Positions 6,933-14,374 of a stretch of DNA of 25,240 nt are shown here, piece after piece. This DNA is from Chloroflexota bacterium (GTDB lineage Bacteria; Chloroflexota; Anaerolineae; JACRMK01). Each line of letters opens with the position of its first letter. Positions within the stretch are counted from its first letter, which is position 1. A program made the position numbers and the translations under genes. The notes under the pieces were generated by a model. It was not told the DNA's origin. It ran no database searches and saw nothing but the letters and a program-made list of their open reading frames with translations. The stretch spans positions 1 through 25,240 of the forward strand of contig JACQEC010000091.1 of NCBI GenBank assembly GCA_016200765.1, given 5' to 3'.

Positions 6933-8057
6933 CTACTTCACAAACCAACTCTTCGCCGTTTGGTCGCCCTTGAAGAATTTCAACAACTGACCGGCAATCT
7001 TCTGCACGCCGCTGGTGGATGATGGGTGCGTGCCATCGGACTTCACATCCTGGCACTCCCAGATGAACCCGTCACTGCGTCCCTTTGTGCCGTTTGTCCA
7101 GAGGTAAGGCCCCCAAGCCAGCCAGGCGCCCTGCTCATTGTTATTGATGTGGTCTTCAATCAGCCACTTGACGGCAAAGCCGCCATCGTAAGAGTATGGC
7201 TCTGGCAACAGCTGGTTGGTGGCGTAGCCTGTGTAGGTGACGCTTGACAGGTAGATGATCTGCAAATTCGGGAACGTGTCGTCCAGGTTCTGCACAATCT
7301 CGGCCAGGTCGTCCTGTAGTTGACGTGCATCGGCGGGGAAGGCGCTCGTCTCGGAAGCAATACCTTCCTGCAGCCACACCGCCTGTATCTGATTGTTGCT
7401 GAGACCCGCCGCACTGATGCGCTGTCCCAGCACCGTCCAGTAATTATCGTGGATGTCCTTCACGCGCTCCGCGTCATGCGCTCCCTGCGCGCCGTCCACC
7501 GCGACCAGCAGAGGATTCTTCTGCGGGTCTCTATTGGCCTCCGCCTGGAACTCAGTAAATGACATCGTCGCGTTAGACATGCCGATGGACAACAAGCCGA
7601 TCTTGCCATTCGGGTCCGAATTGCCTGCCTGATTCAGCAGTTTGATGGCCTGCGCGTGATCCAGCCCGCTTTGCAGGTAGGCCGCGGGCGGCTGGTTCGC
7701 CCCGCCGGGATACAGGCCGCCTTGCGAGCCCTTGTACGTGCCGGTGCCAAGATCAGTCAGCGCAGTCAAGGGCAGCGATGTCACCTTGCAATTGGCCGGG
7801 CCTTCTGCGCCGGGTGTGAAAATGCCGGCTGGCGGCGTTGGCCGTCGGCCTGGAACGCCGGGTCGAGGCGTCCGGGTAGGCACCGGCCGCCTGACCGCCA
7901 CCGGCGGCGCGGGCTGCAGAGGCGTCGCGCTCGGCACAGCCGTCGCGGTTTTGACAGCGGTTGGCGTGGCCGGAATCGGTGTGGGCGATGGACCTGCTCC
8001 GGCGCACGCGGATACGATCATCATCAACATCAGTCCTGCTATCAGATTCTTGTTCAT
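6933..8057 (-). CDS. SGNH/GDSL-hydrolase-like lipoprotein
   Basis: The 374-residue precursor has a lipoprotein signal (MNKNLIAGLMLMMIVSAC, lipid Cys at 18) and a Pro/Thr-rich linker to about residue 85. A catalytic domain follows. The candidate nucleophile S161 is in LLSIGMSNATM, resembling GDSL block I with Met replacing Asp. D341 and H344 in SDGTHPS fit the block V D-x-x-H motif. SGNH enzymes are esterases, often acting on acetylated or acylated polysaccharides, so a role at the outer membrane face or cell wall is plausible. ATG 8057 has GAGG about 8 nt upstream. It follows the polysaccharide deacetylase gene by 93 nt on the same strand, suggesting a shared carbohydrate-modifying task. The substrate is unknown. 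Confidence 0.8.
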   Translation of the reverse strand: MNKNLIAGLMLMMIVSACAGAGPSPTPIPATPTAVKTATAVPSATPLQPAPPVAVRRPVPTRTPRPGVPGRRPTPPAGIFTPGAEGPANCKVTSLPLTALTDLGTGTYKGSQGGLYPGGANQPPAAYLQSGLDHAQAIKLLNQAGNSDPNGKIGLLSIGMSNATMSFTEFQAEANRDPQKNPLLVAVDGAQGAHDAERVKDIHDNYWTVLGQRISAAGLSNNQIQAVWLQEGIASETSAFPADARQLQDDLAEIVQNLDDTFPNLQIIYLSSVTYTGYATNQLLPEPYSYDGGFAVKWLIEDHINNNEQGAWLAWGPYLWTNGTKGRSDGFIWECQDVKSDGTHPSSTSGVQKIAGQLLKFFKGDQTAKSWFVK

Positions 8058-8150
8058 TGAGTGTCCCTCATCAAGTGATGGTTTACACCCAATACACGCT
8101 CACCGTGCTGGAACAGGTTCAATGATTAAAATCCTCTAATCTACCGCCTC

Positions 8151-9044
8151 TCACGGCAGTTTCTTCGCAAAATCCGCCAATGTCGCTTGATAAGACACGC
8201 GCAAACGGGGTAGTAAATAGGGCGAAACAGGGTTCTTCACCGACAGGGGATTAATGGTTGTCGCCGAACGGTAGCCGGCGTGCTTCACCGCCTCTACGAC
8301 GGCATCGTTATAGGCGCCATTGGGGTACGCGAAATGCGCCACCGTGAGGCCGAGTTTTTGCTCCAACGCCGTTTTGGAGTCGCGCAACTCACGCTCCACT
8401 TGAGCCAGCGACAATCCCGTCAGGCTAGCATGGTCAACGGTGTGCCCGGCAATGGTCATGCCGCTCTCTTGGATCTCCTGCACCATTGCCCAGCTGAAGT
8501 ACGCGCTGTAGCCTATATACGATGAGACGACGTAAAACGTCGCCGTCTGTTTGCGCTGTTTCAAGAGCGGCAGGGCGTTAATGTACTGCGTCTTCCAGCC
8601 ATCGTCAAAGGTCAGCACAACGGCTTTGGGCGGCAGCGTGGCCCGGCCGGCCAGCCCGTCCAGTAGTTGGTCAAGGCTGATCGTCGCATAGCCGTTCTCG
8701 GCCAAGAAGCCGAGCTGCGCATCGAGCGACTTGGGCGATACGGTCCACGTCAGATCGTCTGCGCTCGCGTTGGCCGGCAGGTCCTTGATCTGGTGATACA
8801 TGAGGATGGGCACCGCGCTGGTCACGGTCACGCCCGGCGCCACGGCCAGCGCCGAAGGCGTGGCCGAGGAGGCCGCGCGCCCCGGCCCGCCGGCCGGATT
8901 GGCGAGCGGGGCTGGCAGCAAGAACACCGGCGTAATCGTCGGTGTCAACAGCGATGCGCCGGGTGATTGCTGTGCCTGACTGCCACAGCCTGCCACGCCA
9001 AGCAGCACAATGAGCGGGAGCCAACGCGAGACACCGTGTTTCAA
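8151..9044 (-). CDS. Polysaccharide deacetylase (NodB/CE4-type) lipoprotein
   Basis: The 297-residue precursor has a lipobox VAGC (lipid Cys at 20), a Pro/Ala linker, and a NodB domain from about residue 78. The metal-binding motifs are present: TFDDG (D147, D148) and HTVDH (H201, H205), then AHFAYPNGAYND. CE4 enzymes remove N-acetyl groups from poly-N-acetylglucosamine, chitin oligomers or peptidoglycan. The single-domain layout with a short N-terminal MYHQI motif resembles PgaB/IcaB-like deacetylases. The start is TTG 9044, which overlaps the tatA stop as TTGA and implies translational coupling. The specific polymer cannot be read from sequence. Confidence 0.9.
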   Translation of the reverse strand: MKHGVSRWLPLIVLLGVAGCGSQAQQSPGASLLTPTITPVFLLPAPLANPAGGPGRAASSATPSALAVAPGVTVTSAVPILMYHQIKDLPANASADDLTWTVSPKSLDAQLGFLAENGYATISLDQLLDGLAGRATLPPKAVVLTFDDGWKTQYINALPLLKQRKQTATFYVVSSYIGYSAYFSWAMVQEIQESGMTIAGHTVDHASLTGLSLAQVERELRDSKTALEQKLGLTVAHFAYPNGAYNDAVVEAVKHAGYRSATTINPLSVKNPVSPYLLPRLRVSYQATLADFAKKLP

Positions 9045-9334
9045 CTCTTCGTTTCCGCCGGCCCCGATGCCCCACTGCTTTGCGCAGTCTCTACGCTCCC
9101 GGCCGCCGCGCTTTCCTTCGCGCTCGGTTCGCTGATCAACCGCGTCCGCATCTCGTCCTCGGCTTCCAGATTCGTTACCGCGTGAATCTCGTCTGTGATA
9201 CCCTGCGTCATCCGCCGGAAGTCGCGGACTGCCTTGCCAAGGCCAGAGCCAATCTCCGGCAACTTGCCCGGGCCAAAGACCACCAGCGCTACCACCAAAA
9301 CCAGGATCAATTCCGGTATCCCAACATCAAACAT
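9041..9334 (-). CDS. tatA: Sec-independent translocase component TatA/TatB-like
   Basis: The 97-residue protein has the TatA layout: one N-terminal membrane segment (about 6-20), the FGPGKLPEIG hinge (about 20-29), an amphipathic helix (GLGKAVRDFRRMTQG) and a polar, variable tail. TatA forms the pore of the twin-arginine export system in the inner membrane; TatB is similar and cannot be fully excluded. ATG 9334 is set by GGGAGG 7 nt upstream and by the family N-terminus; an in-frame start further upstream would add unrelated residues. tatC is not in the window. The gene overlaps the polysaccharide deacetylase gene by 4 nt, but neither that lipoprotein nor the SGNH lipoprotein shows an obvious twin-arginine signal. 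Confidence 0.9.
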   Translation of the reverse strand: MFDVGIPELILVLVVALVVFGPGKLPEIGSGLGKAVRDFRRMTQGITDEIHAVTNLEAEDEMRTRLISEPSAKESAAAGSVETAQSSGASGPAETKS

Positions 9335-9381
9335 CGCATACCTCCCTTCGGGTTCAAGACCCAATTGTAAACGAAGCCGGC

Positions 9382-9867
9382 TTACGAATCTTGCGCCCTG
9401 CGCAGCAGGACGCTGATGGTCCCGTCAATCTCCAATAACGCCTGCTTGACCTCCGCTACGTCGTCAACCCCGTGCTTACGCAGAGCGGCATAGATTTCGC
9501 TGAACGTCACCAGCTCTTTCCGCAGTGCATCGGCACGAATCTGGCCGTTCTCGATCAGAACCGTCGGCGCGTCCTCCAGAAATCCGAAGCGCCGCGGCGA
9601 GACCACCAAAAGCCAGTTCAACAGCCGGTTCAGCGCCAGAATCGTAACCGCGCCGGTAATCCCGCCCAACAGCGAGGTGTCATTGCCAATCATCGCGTTT
9701 TGCAGGATATTGCTGATGGTCAACAGCACAATCAGGTCAAACGGCGTGAACTGGCCGACCTCGCGCTTGCCCATCAAGCGAAAGGCGACGACGAGAAACA
9801 AATAGATAATCGCCGGCCGCAGTGCCTTCTCTGCAAAAGACACGGACGGCCAAAAGATGTCATCCAT
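9382..9867 (-). CDS. DUF421/YetF-family membrane protein
   Basis: The 161-residue protein has three N-terminal membrane segments (around 15-31, 43-60 and 66-88) and a small cytoplasmic domain. The family signature RLMGKREVGQFTPFDLIVLLTIS is present in two adjoining blocks, and the cytoplasmic part has the typical PTVLIENGQI and ALLEIDGTISVL strands. DUF421 proteins (YetF, YrbG-like) are inner-membrane proteins of unclear role, some tied to spore or stress physiology. ATG 9867 lacks a clear ribosome site. It follows the upstream Pro/Thr-linker gene by 35 nt and precedes tatA by 47 nt, so it may be in one transcript with both. Confidence 0.88.
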   Translation of the reverse strand: MDDIFWPSVSFAEKALRPAIIYLFLVVAFRLMGKREVGQFTPFDLIVLLTISNILQNAMIGNDTSLLGGITGAVTILALNRLLNWLLVVSPRRFGFLEDAPTVLIENGQIRADALRKELVTFSEIYAALRKHGVDDVAEVKQALLEIDGTISVLLRRAQDS

Positions 9868-9902
9868 AGGCGTGCCGGCGGCGCGCTCCCGCCCTTGCTT
9901 CC

Positions 9903-10670
9903 TTACGGCCCGATGCTCACCCGCACCTGACAGGGCGCAAAGGGAAAGTTGCCTGTGCGGTCCACGACCGTCAGTTGCAGGAAATAGACCCCCGGCGGCA
10001 GGCCGGCGGTGTCAAACGTCTCCAGCAGCCCATCGGTCACCGGCTGCTTGTGCACATCGCCGATGACACGCCACGGCCCGCTCCGCGCGTTTGCGCCAAA
10101 CTCCACTTTGTAAAACTGAAAATTGGGGATTGCGGCTGTCCCGATAATCGGCGCCAAGCCGGACAGCTGAGCGTCCACACCGGGAGAGGTCAGGCGGGCG
10201 CTGGGTTCCGGGCAAGTCGGTGGCGGCGGAAGCGGCGTAGGCGACGGCTGAAGCAGCGGCAGGGGCGTGTTGGTGGCGGCTGGCCGCGTTCCTGAAGGTG
10301 ACGGTAAGCCGCGTAAGGGCGTCGGTGATGGCGGCGCAGGGGTCGCCGGTGGGGGCAGGCCGGTGGGCGTGGCGGTGTTAAAGAGCAGGGCGATATTGGG
10401 CGTTGGCGAGCGCTCCGGCGCAACCGGGACGGCTACACTTGCGTTGGCATCGGCGTAATAGATCAGCACCGCCAGCGCCACCACCCCCAGCGCGATGGTC
10501 AGAGCGCGGAGAGCGCGCTCGCCGGCGGCTTCCTTCTCCATTTGAAAAATGGAACGCCGCTGCTCGCGCAAGGCGGTCCACCAGGCGCGGACAGCAAACA
10601 CAAACGTCAGCAGGCACGCTCCATATAACAAAAGGGCAATGCCGCTTACAAACTTGAGGAACGGGATCAC
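9903..10670 (-). CDS. Two-helix membrane protein with Pro/Thr linker and extracellular Ig-like domain
   Basis: The 255-residue protein has two membrane segments (about 5-27 and 55-72) separated by a short basic loop. A ~75-residue linker rich in Pro, Thr and Ser follows. The C-terminal domain (~155-255) looks beta-sandwich-like (FQFYKVEFGANARSGPWRVIG and LPPGVYFLQLTVVDRTGN), similar to fibronectin III or Ig folds. Both cysteines (CPEP and FAPCQV) fall at the two ends of this domain and could form a disulfide. The start is GTG 10670. Such linker-plus-Ig proteins are common in Chloroflexota envelopes (background knowledge), but the function is unknown. It is the first gene of the run leading to DUF421, tatA and the lipoproteins. 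Confidence 0.75.
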   Translation of the reverse strand: MIPFLKFVSGIALLLYGACLLTFVFAVRAWWTALREQRRSIFQMEKEAAGERALRALTIALGVVALAVLIYYADANASVAVPVAPERSPTPNIALLFNTATPTGLPPPATPAPPSPTPLRGLPSPSGTRPAATNTPLPLLQPSPTPLPPPPTCPEPSARLTSPGVDAQLSGLAPIIGTAAIPNFQFYKVEFGANARSGPWRVIGDVHKQPVTDGLLETFDTAGLPPGVYFLQLTVVDRTGNFPFAPCQVRVSIGP

Positions 10671-10750
10671 TGAACGTACTCACCTAAGATGGCACAGCGC
10701 GAGGCTGCGCGTATTCTACATCCAAACAGAGAGGAAGCAAAGTCGAGGAA

Positions 10751-11133
10751 CTACAAAGCCTTGCGGTAGATGAGCATATCGTCGCCGTCGTCATAATAAT
10801 CCGCGATGCGTGCGACCACCAGATAGCCGTGCCGGTCGTAGAAGGCGCGCGCGGCGGCATACGGCTCCAGCGAGGAGGTTTCTAGGTTCAAATAGCGCGC
10901 GCCGCGCTGGCGCGAGAGCGCCTCAACCGTCTGCAGGAGCGCACTGCCAATCCCTCCGCGTCGCGCATATGGGTCAGTCGCGATCCAATTCAATTCGTAA
11001 TTCCTGCGCGTCAGCGCAATCCGTCCATAACAAGCAAAGCCTAGCACACGCCCGTCTCGTTGAACACCCCGCCCTGCTCGACTATCGCCAGAATTGAATC
11101 GGCATCACTGGCAACCGTAGGCCGCACGATCAA
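10751..11133 (-). pseudogene. GNAT acetyltransferase gene broken by internal deletion and frameshift
   Basis: Two fragments in different frames together look like one GNAT enzyme. The N-terminal piece runs from TTG 11133 (30 residues; IVRPTVASDADSILAIVEQG and VFNETGV) to a TAG at 11041-11043. The C-terminal piece in another frame reads GRVLGFACYGRIALTRR, then the acetyl-CoA loop RRGGIGSAL and the end AARAFYDRHGY. In relatives I know, some 35-45 residues normally join FN-x-x-GV to the GRVLGFACYG strand; here they are missing. A GTG at 11047 could restart the 98-residue C-terminal part. The TTG start overlaps the stop of the ATP-grasp gene (TTGA, GGAGG upstream), so the gene belongs to the kamA operon. 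A sequencing or assembly error is possible. Confidence 0.7.
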
Positions 11134-12128
11134 AATCGTCCTCCACTGCGCGCACTGGCAAACCGCACGATGCGCTCGACCGTCTCCGGATAGGTGCAAC
11201 CCGCCACCCGCGCCTGCCGCGCAAAGCCCATTCCTTCCGAAAGGTCACACGCAGGATTGACTTCCAGCAAATACGGCTGGCTGTCGCGCACCCGAATATC
11301 TACGTGCCCGTAGTCGCGGCATCCCAGCGCTTGAAAGGCTTGCCGCGTGATCGTGCGGATGCGCTCGGCCAGCGCGTCGTCCACCACCGCCGGGCAGATG
11401 GCCGGGGTGGCGTCGAAGAGCTCCGTGCCCTCCTCCCACTTCACCTCATAGGACGTAATGCGCTGCATCGGGTCGGCAATGCGGCTGAAATCCATCTCGG
11501 ACAACGGCAGAACCTCAACCGGGTCGTTGCCCCACACGCCGACGTAAAACTCCCGCCCCTCGATGTACTCCTCCACCAGCGCGGGCTGCAAGTGTTTGCT
11601 TAAGACAAGCTCCACTCGCTCGCGCACCTCCGCCGGAGTTGTCCCCACGGCGTTCAGGCGGATGCCAATACTGCCGTCCTCGGCCACCGGCTTGACGATG
11701 GCCGGCAACGGCACGTCAATCGGCTCATCCGGCGACCTCATCACCTGATACCTCGGCGTGGGGATACCGTGCGCGGTCATAATGCCTTTGGCGCGGTCTT
11801 TGTGCAGGCAGTTGTAGTTCGTGCGCGCGTCGCACGCGGTGTAGGTAAAGCCTAGATAGTCGTACATCGCCGGCACATACGGCTCCAGATCGGCCATGCC
11901 TTCCAGCGTCTCGACCAGATTGAAGATCAGCCACTCGTTGGGGTCATACCTCAGCAATACGTCCATCACGTTGCGCCGCACGGCTTCGAGGCGCGTCTCA
12001 AAGCCACGCGAGTCCAGCGCCCGTTGAATGCCTTCCGCGGCGCGGATCACGTCGAGGTCGGCGAGCAGGTCATTTTCATCTTGATCCGGTCGCCGGGGGA
12101 TGTCGTGTCGCAAGATCAGAATCTTCAT
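11130..12128 (-). CDS. D-Ala-D-Ala-ligase-like ATP-grasp protein C
   Basis: This 332-residue ATP-grasp protein has a Ddl-like layout. The ATP-binding strand and loop are PAIVKPVAEDGSIGI, the adenine-side segment is ALVEEYIEGREFYVGVWG, and the metal-binding end is PYLLEVNPACDLSEGMG, matching the LEVN-x of Ddl enzymes. ATP-grasp ligases join a carboxylate, through an acyl phosphate, to an amine. It is closely related to protein B next to it (RYDP-x-EWL-x-FNL-x-ETLEG and VKPVAEDGSIG are shared), so the pair arose by duplication. Its ATG overlaps the stop of B as ATGA, and its own stop overlaps the GNAT start. It is unlikely to be the housekeeping Ddl, because the sequence after LEVNP differs and it sits in a kamA operon. 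The substrate is unknown. Confidence 0.85.
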   Translation of the reverse strand: MKILILRHDIPRRPDQDENDLLADLDVIRAAEGIQRALDSRGFETRLEAVRRNVMDVLLRYDPNEWLIFNLVETLEGMADLEPYVPAMYDYLGFTYTACDARTNYNCLHKDRAKGIMTAHGIPTPRYQVMRSPDEPIDVPLPAIVKPVAEDGSIGIRLNAVGTTPAEVRERVELVLSKHLQPALVEEYIEGREFYVGVWGNDPVEVLPLSEMDFSRIADPMQRITSYEVKWEEGTELFDATPAICPAVVDDALAERIRTITRQAFQALGCRDYGHVDIRVRDSQPYLLEVNPACDLSEGMGFARQARVAGCTYPETVERIVRFASARSGGRF

Positions 12129-13114
12129 GGGTGTCTCTCATGGGCAAAGGCCGCGATTTGCTCAACCATCGCCGCGTAATCGTACCCGCCCACTCGCGCC
12201 TGTCGCACAAAGCCCGCGTCGGGCGCGATGCCGCAGTTAGGGTTCACCTCCAGAATATACGGCTGCTGGCCGCGCACGCGCAAGTCCACCCGCGCGTAGT
12301 CGCGACAGCCCATCAGCCGGTAGGCGTCGGCGGCCACGCGCCGGATGTTCTGCGCCAGCGCGTCCTCCACCACCGCCGGGCAGATCGCGTCGGTGTGATG
12401 GTACTCAAACGCGTCGTGATCCCACTTCGCGGCAAACGAGATAATCTGCTTGAACGGGTCGCCGATATGCCGGAAATCTATCTCGGCCAGCGGTAACACC
12501 TCCGGCGGCTGGTTGCCCCAGATGGCGACGTTGAACTCGCGCCCCTCGATGAACTCCTCGACGAGCGCAGGCTCGCCCATCTCCCGCAGGATATAGCGCA
12601 CCTGCTCGCGCAGTTCGTCGGTTGTGCGCGCGACCGCCCGCTCGTTCACGCCGATACTGCCATCTTCAGCCACCGGCTTGACAAACGCCGGGAACGGTAC
12701 CTCAATCGGCTGGTCGGGCGACTCGAACACCTGATACGCGGCCGTCGGCAGGCCGTGACCAGCGAGATAGCGCTTTGTGCGGGCTTTGTTGAGCGCGCGA
12801 TGGAGCGTGGCTGTGGTGGAGCCGGTATAAGTGTACCCCATCACGTCCAGCACCGCCGGCACATACGGCTCGCGGTACGATTCGCCTTCGAGCGTCTCAC
12901 ACAGGTTAAAGACCAGCCACTCGCGCGGGTCATACCGCTCCAGCGCGTCCAGCAGGCTCTTGCGGATGACGGCGCGCGCCACCGTGTGACCGCGCGCCGT
13001 TAAACCGGCCTCCACGGCAGCGGCGGTGATGAAAGCATCCTTTCCCGACTCCGCCTCGACGCTCGTGTCCTCCTGCAGGCCGGGCACATCGCTCATCAGC
13101 ACCACAATTCTCAT
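12125..13114 (-). CDS. D-Ala-D-Ala-ligase-like ATP-grasp protein B
   Basis: This 329-residue ATP-grasp protein is a close paralogue of protein C. Matching blocks are RYDPREWLVFNLCETLEG, FPAFVKPVAEDGSIGV, ALVEEFIEGREFNVAIWG and PYILEVNPNCGIAPDAG. The catalytic Lys of the VKP strand and the Glu/Asn of LEVNP are conserved, so it should be active. The two proteins differ mainly in the N-terminal ~60 residues and around the substrate side, which suggests different partners or an ordered pair of ligations. It follows ATP-grasp A by a 90-nt gap with a stem-loop, and its start (ATG 13114) has only a weak ribosome site. The stop overlaps the start of C. Confidence 0.85.
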   Translation of the reverse strand: MRIVVLMSDVPGLQEDTSVEAESGKDAFITAAAVEAGLTARGHTVARAVIRKSLLDALERYDPREWLVFNLCETLEGESYREPYVPAVLDVMGYTYTGSTTATLHRALNKARTKRYLAGHGLPTAAYQVFESPDQPIEVPFPAFVKPVAEDGSIGVNERAVARTTDELREQVRYILREMGEPALVEEFIEGREFNVAIWGNQPPEVLPLAEIDFRHIGDPFKQIISFAAKWDHDAFEYHHTDAICPAVVEDALAQNIRRVAADAYRLMGCRDYARVDLRVRGQQPYILEVNPNCGIAPDAGFVRQARVGGYDYAAMVEQIAAFAHERHP

Positions 13115-13133
13115 AGGCTCACAAAACGCAAAG

Positions 13134-13182
13134 GACGAAGGACGGATGATGACACAAGCTCAACCGTCTTTCGTCCTTCGTC
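13134..13182. repeat. Stem-loop with 11-bp arms in the gap between ATP-grasp genes A and B
   Basis: GACGAAGGACG (13134-13144) and CGTCCTTCGTC (13172-13182) are perfect complements around a 27-nt loop. It occupies the only substantial gap inside the kamA operon, so it may stabilise or process the transcript, or be a small dispersed repeat. No T-tract follows on the minus strand, so it is not a clear terminator. Confidence 0.6.
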
Positions 13183-13204
13183 GGTCGGATTAGAAATGGG
13201 CCGC

Positions 13205-14374
13205 CTAGGCCGGCTGCAAGACGGGCTCCGGCAACACCTGCGGAACGCGGCGCGGCGCGCGCTCCTTAACCGGCGCGGGCACGGGTACGCCCTGCCGCCG
13301 CATAGCCAGTTCCAGAATACCCTTGATCAACTGCGCGTGTTCAATCCCTTCCGCTTCAGACGCGATACACAGATCACTGAAATGCGGGCTAAGCCCCGGC
13401 AGTGGGTTGATTTCCAGAATGTACGGCTTGTCGTGGTCGTGCTGATCCAGCCGGAAGTCCACACGCGCCACATCCACACTGCCGGTGACCTGAAACGTCG
13501 CGGCGGTCAAGCGCTGTAGCTCCCGCAACGGCTTCGGCTCCAGCGGCGCCGGGCAGATCACGTGGAAATCGTCGGCCAGCGCGACCTTGAGCAGATTGGA
13601 ATAGATGCCCGGTGTGTCCTCCGGCCGGTACTTGGCGAAGTCCACTTCCAGCGGTGGAAAGAAATGGAACGGTCCGCCGCGCACGGCTTCCTCAAAGGTG
13701 CCGCCGTAGGCTCTGCCGTCGGTCATCGTCCGCCACGAATGCTCCACTCCCGGGTTTCCGGCAATGCCGATGGTGATCTCGCGGCCTTCAATGTATCGCT
13801 CGACCAGCGCCGGCTCGCGGTACGCCGCGATGACCCACGCCACGCGCTCGCGCAGTTCCGCTTCGCTGTGAACGATAGATTTGCCATCTACACCCATGCC
13901 GGTGCCCTCGCGCGCCGGTTTGACAAACAGCGGAAATTTTAACTTGGGATCAAGCGGCTCGTCTGCGCGCGCGAACTCCTGAAACTCCGGCGTGGGCAGG
14001 CCGTGGAACGCCAGCACCCGCTTGGTCATCGGCTTGTCCTGCGCCAGCGCCAAAGCCAACGGCTTCGAGAAGGTATAAGGAATCCGCAACATCTCCAAAA
14101 TCGCCGGCACGTGCGCTTCGCGGCTGTCGCCCCAGTGCATCTCGCAGATGTTGAACGCCAGATCGGGTTTCAGCCGTCGCAGTTGCGGCACAATGTCCAC
14201 GCCGCCCTCCATGATGACGACCCGATAGCCCGCCGCCTCGATCGAGACTCTCAACGCCTCAAGCGTCTTGTCGGAGTCGAGGTCGTCGTGGGCATCCAGC
14301 GGCTCGCCAGGCAGGTGCGGTGCGTTCTTTTTCAGATTCGCCAGTAGTACAACCGTCAACTTACGCGCTGCCAT
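13205..14374 (-). CDS. D-Ala-D-Ala-ligase-like ATP-grasp protein A (divergent)
   Basis: The 389-residue protein has Ddl/ATP-grasp features: FNICEMHWGD near the N-domain end, LFVKPAREGTGMGVDG as the ATP-binding strand and loop, ALVERYIEGREITIGIAG, and KPYILEINPLPGLSPHFSD. The last is closer to true Ddl enzymes (LPGL) than in B and C. It is longer than B and C, with an insertion around 205-245 (GGPFHFFPPLEVDF) and a C-terminal Pro/Val-rich tail. ATG 14374 has AAGGAG about 6 nt upstream. The first 19 nt lie inside the end of kamA, implying co-translation. It may ligate the KamA product, but that is inference from context. Confidence 0.85.
   Translation of the reverse strand: MAARKLTVVLLANLKKNAPHLPGEPLDAHDDLDSDKTLEALRVSIEAAGYRVVIMEGGVDIVPQLRRLKPDLAFNICEMHWGDSREAHVPAILEMLRIPYTFSKPLALALAQDKPMTKRVLAFHGLPTPEFQEFARADEPLDPKLKFPLFVKPAREGTGMGVDGKSIVHSEAELRERVAWVIAAYREPALVERYIEGREITIGIAGNPGVEHSWRTMTDGRAYGGTFEEAVRGGPFHFFPPLEVDFAKYRPEDTPGIYSNLLKVALADDFHVICPAPLEPKPLRELQRLTAATFQVTGSVDVARVDFRLDQHDHDKPYILEINPLPGLSPHFSDLCIASEAEGIEHAQLIKGILELAMRRQGVPVPAPVKERAPRRVPQVLPEPVLQPA

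Noticed and set aside
10751..11047. Complete 98-residue GNAT gene
   Set aside because: It lacks the N-terminal part of the fold, which lies just upstream in another frame.
11130..14374. Housekeeping D-Ala-D-Ala ligase genes
   Set aside because: Three copies in a kamA operon, two lacking the usual LPG-M sequence after LEVN, argue against the normal cell-wall role.
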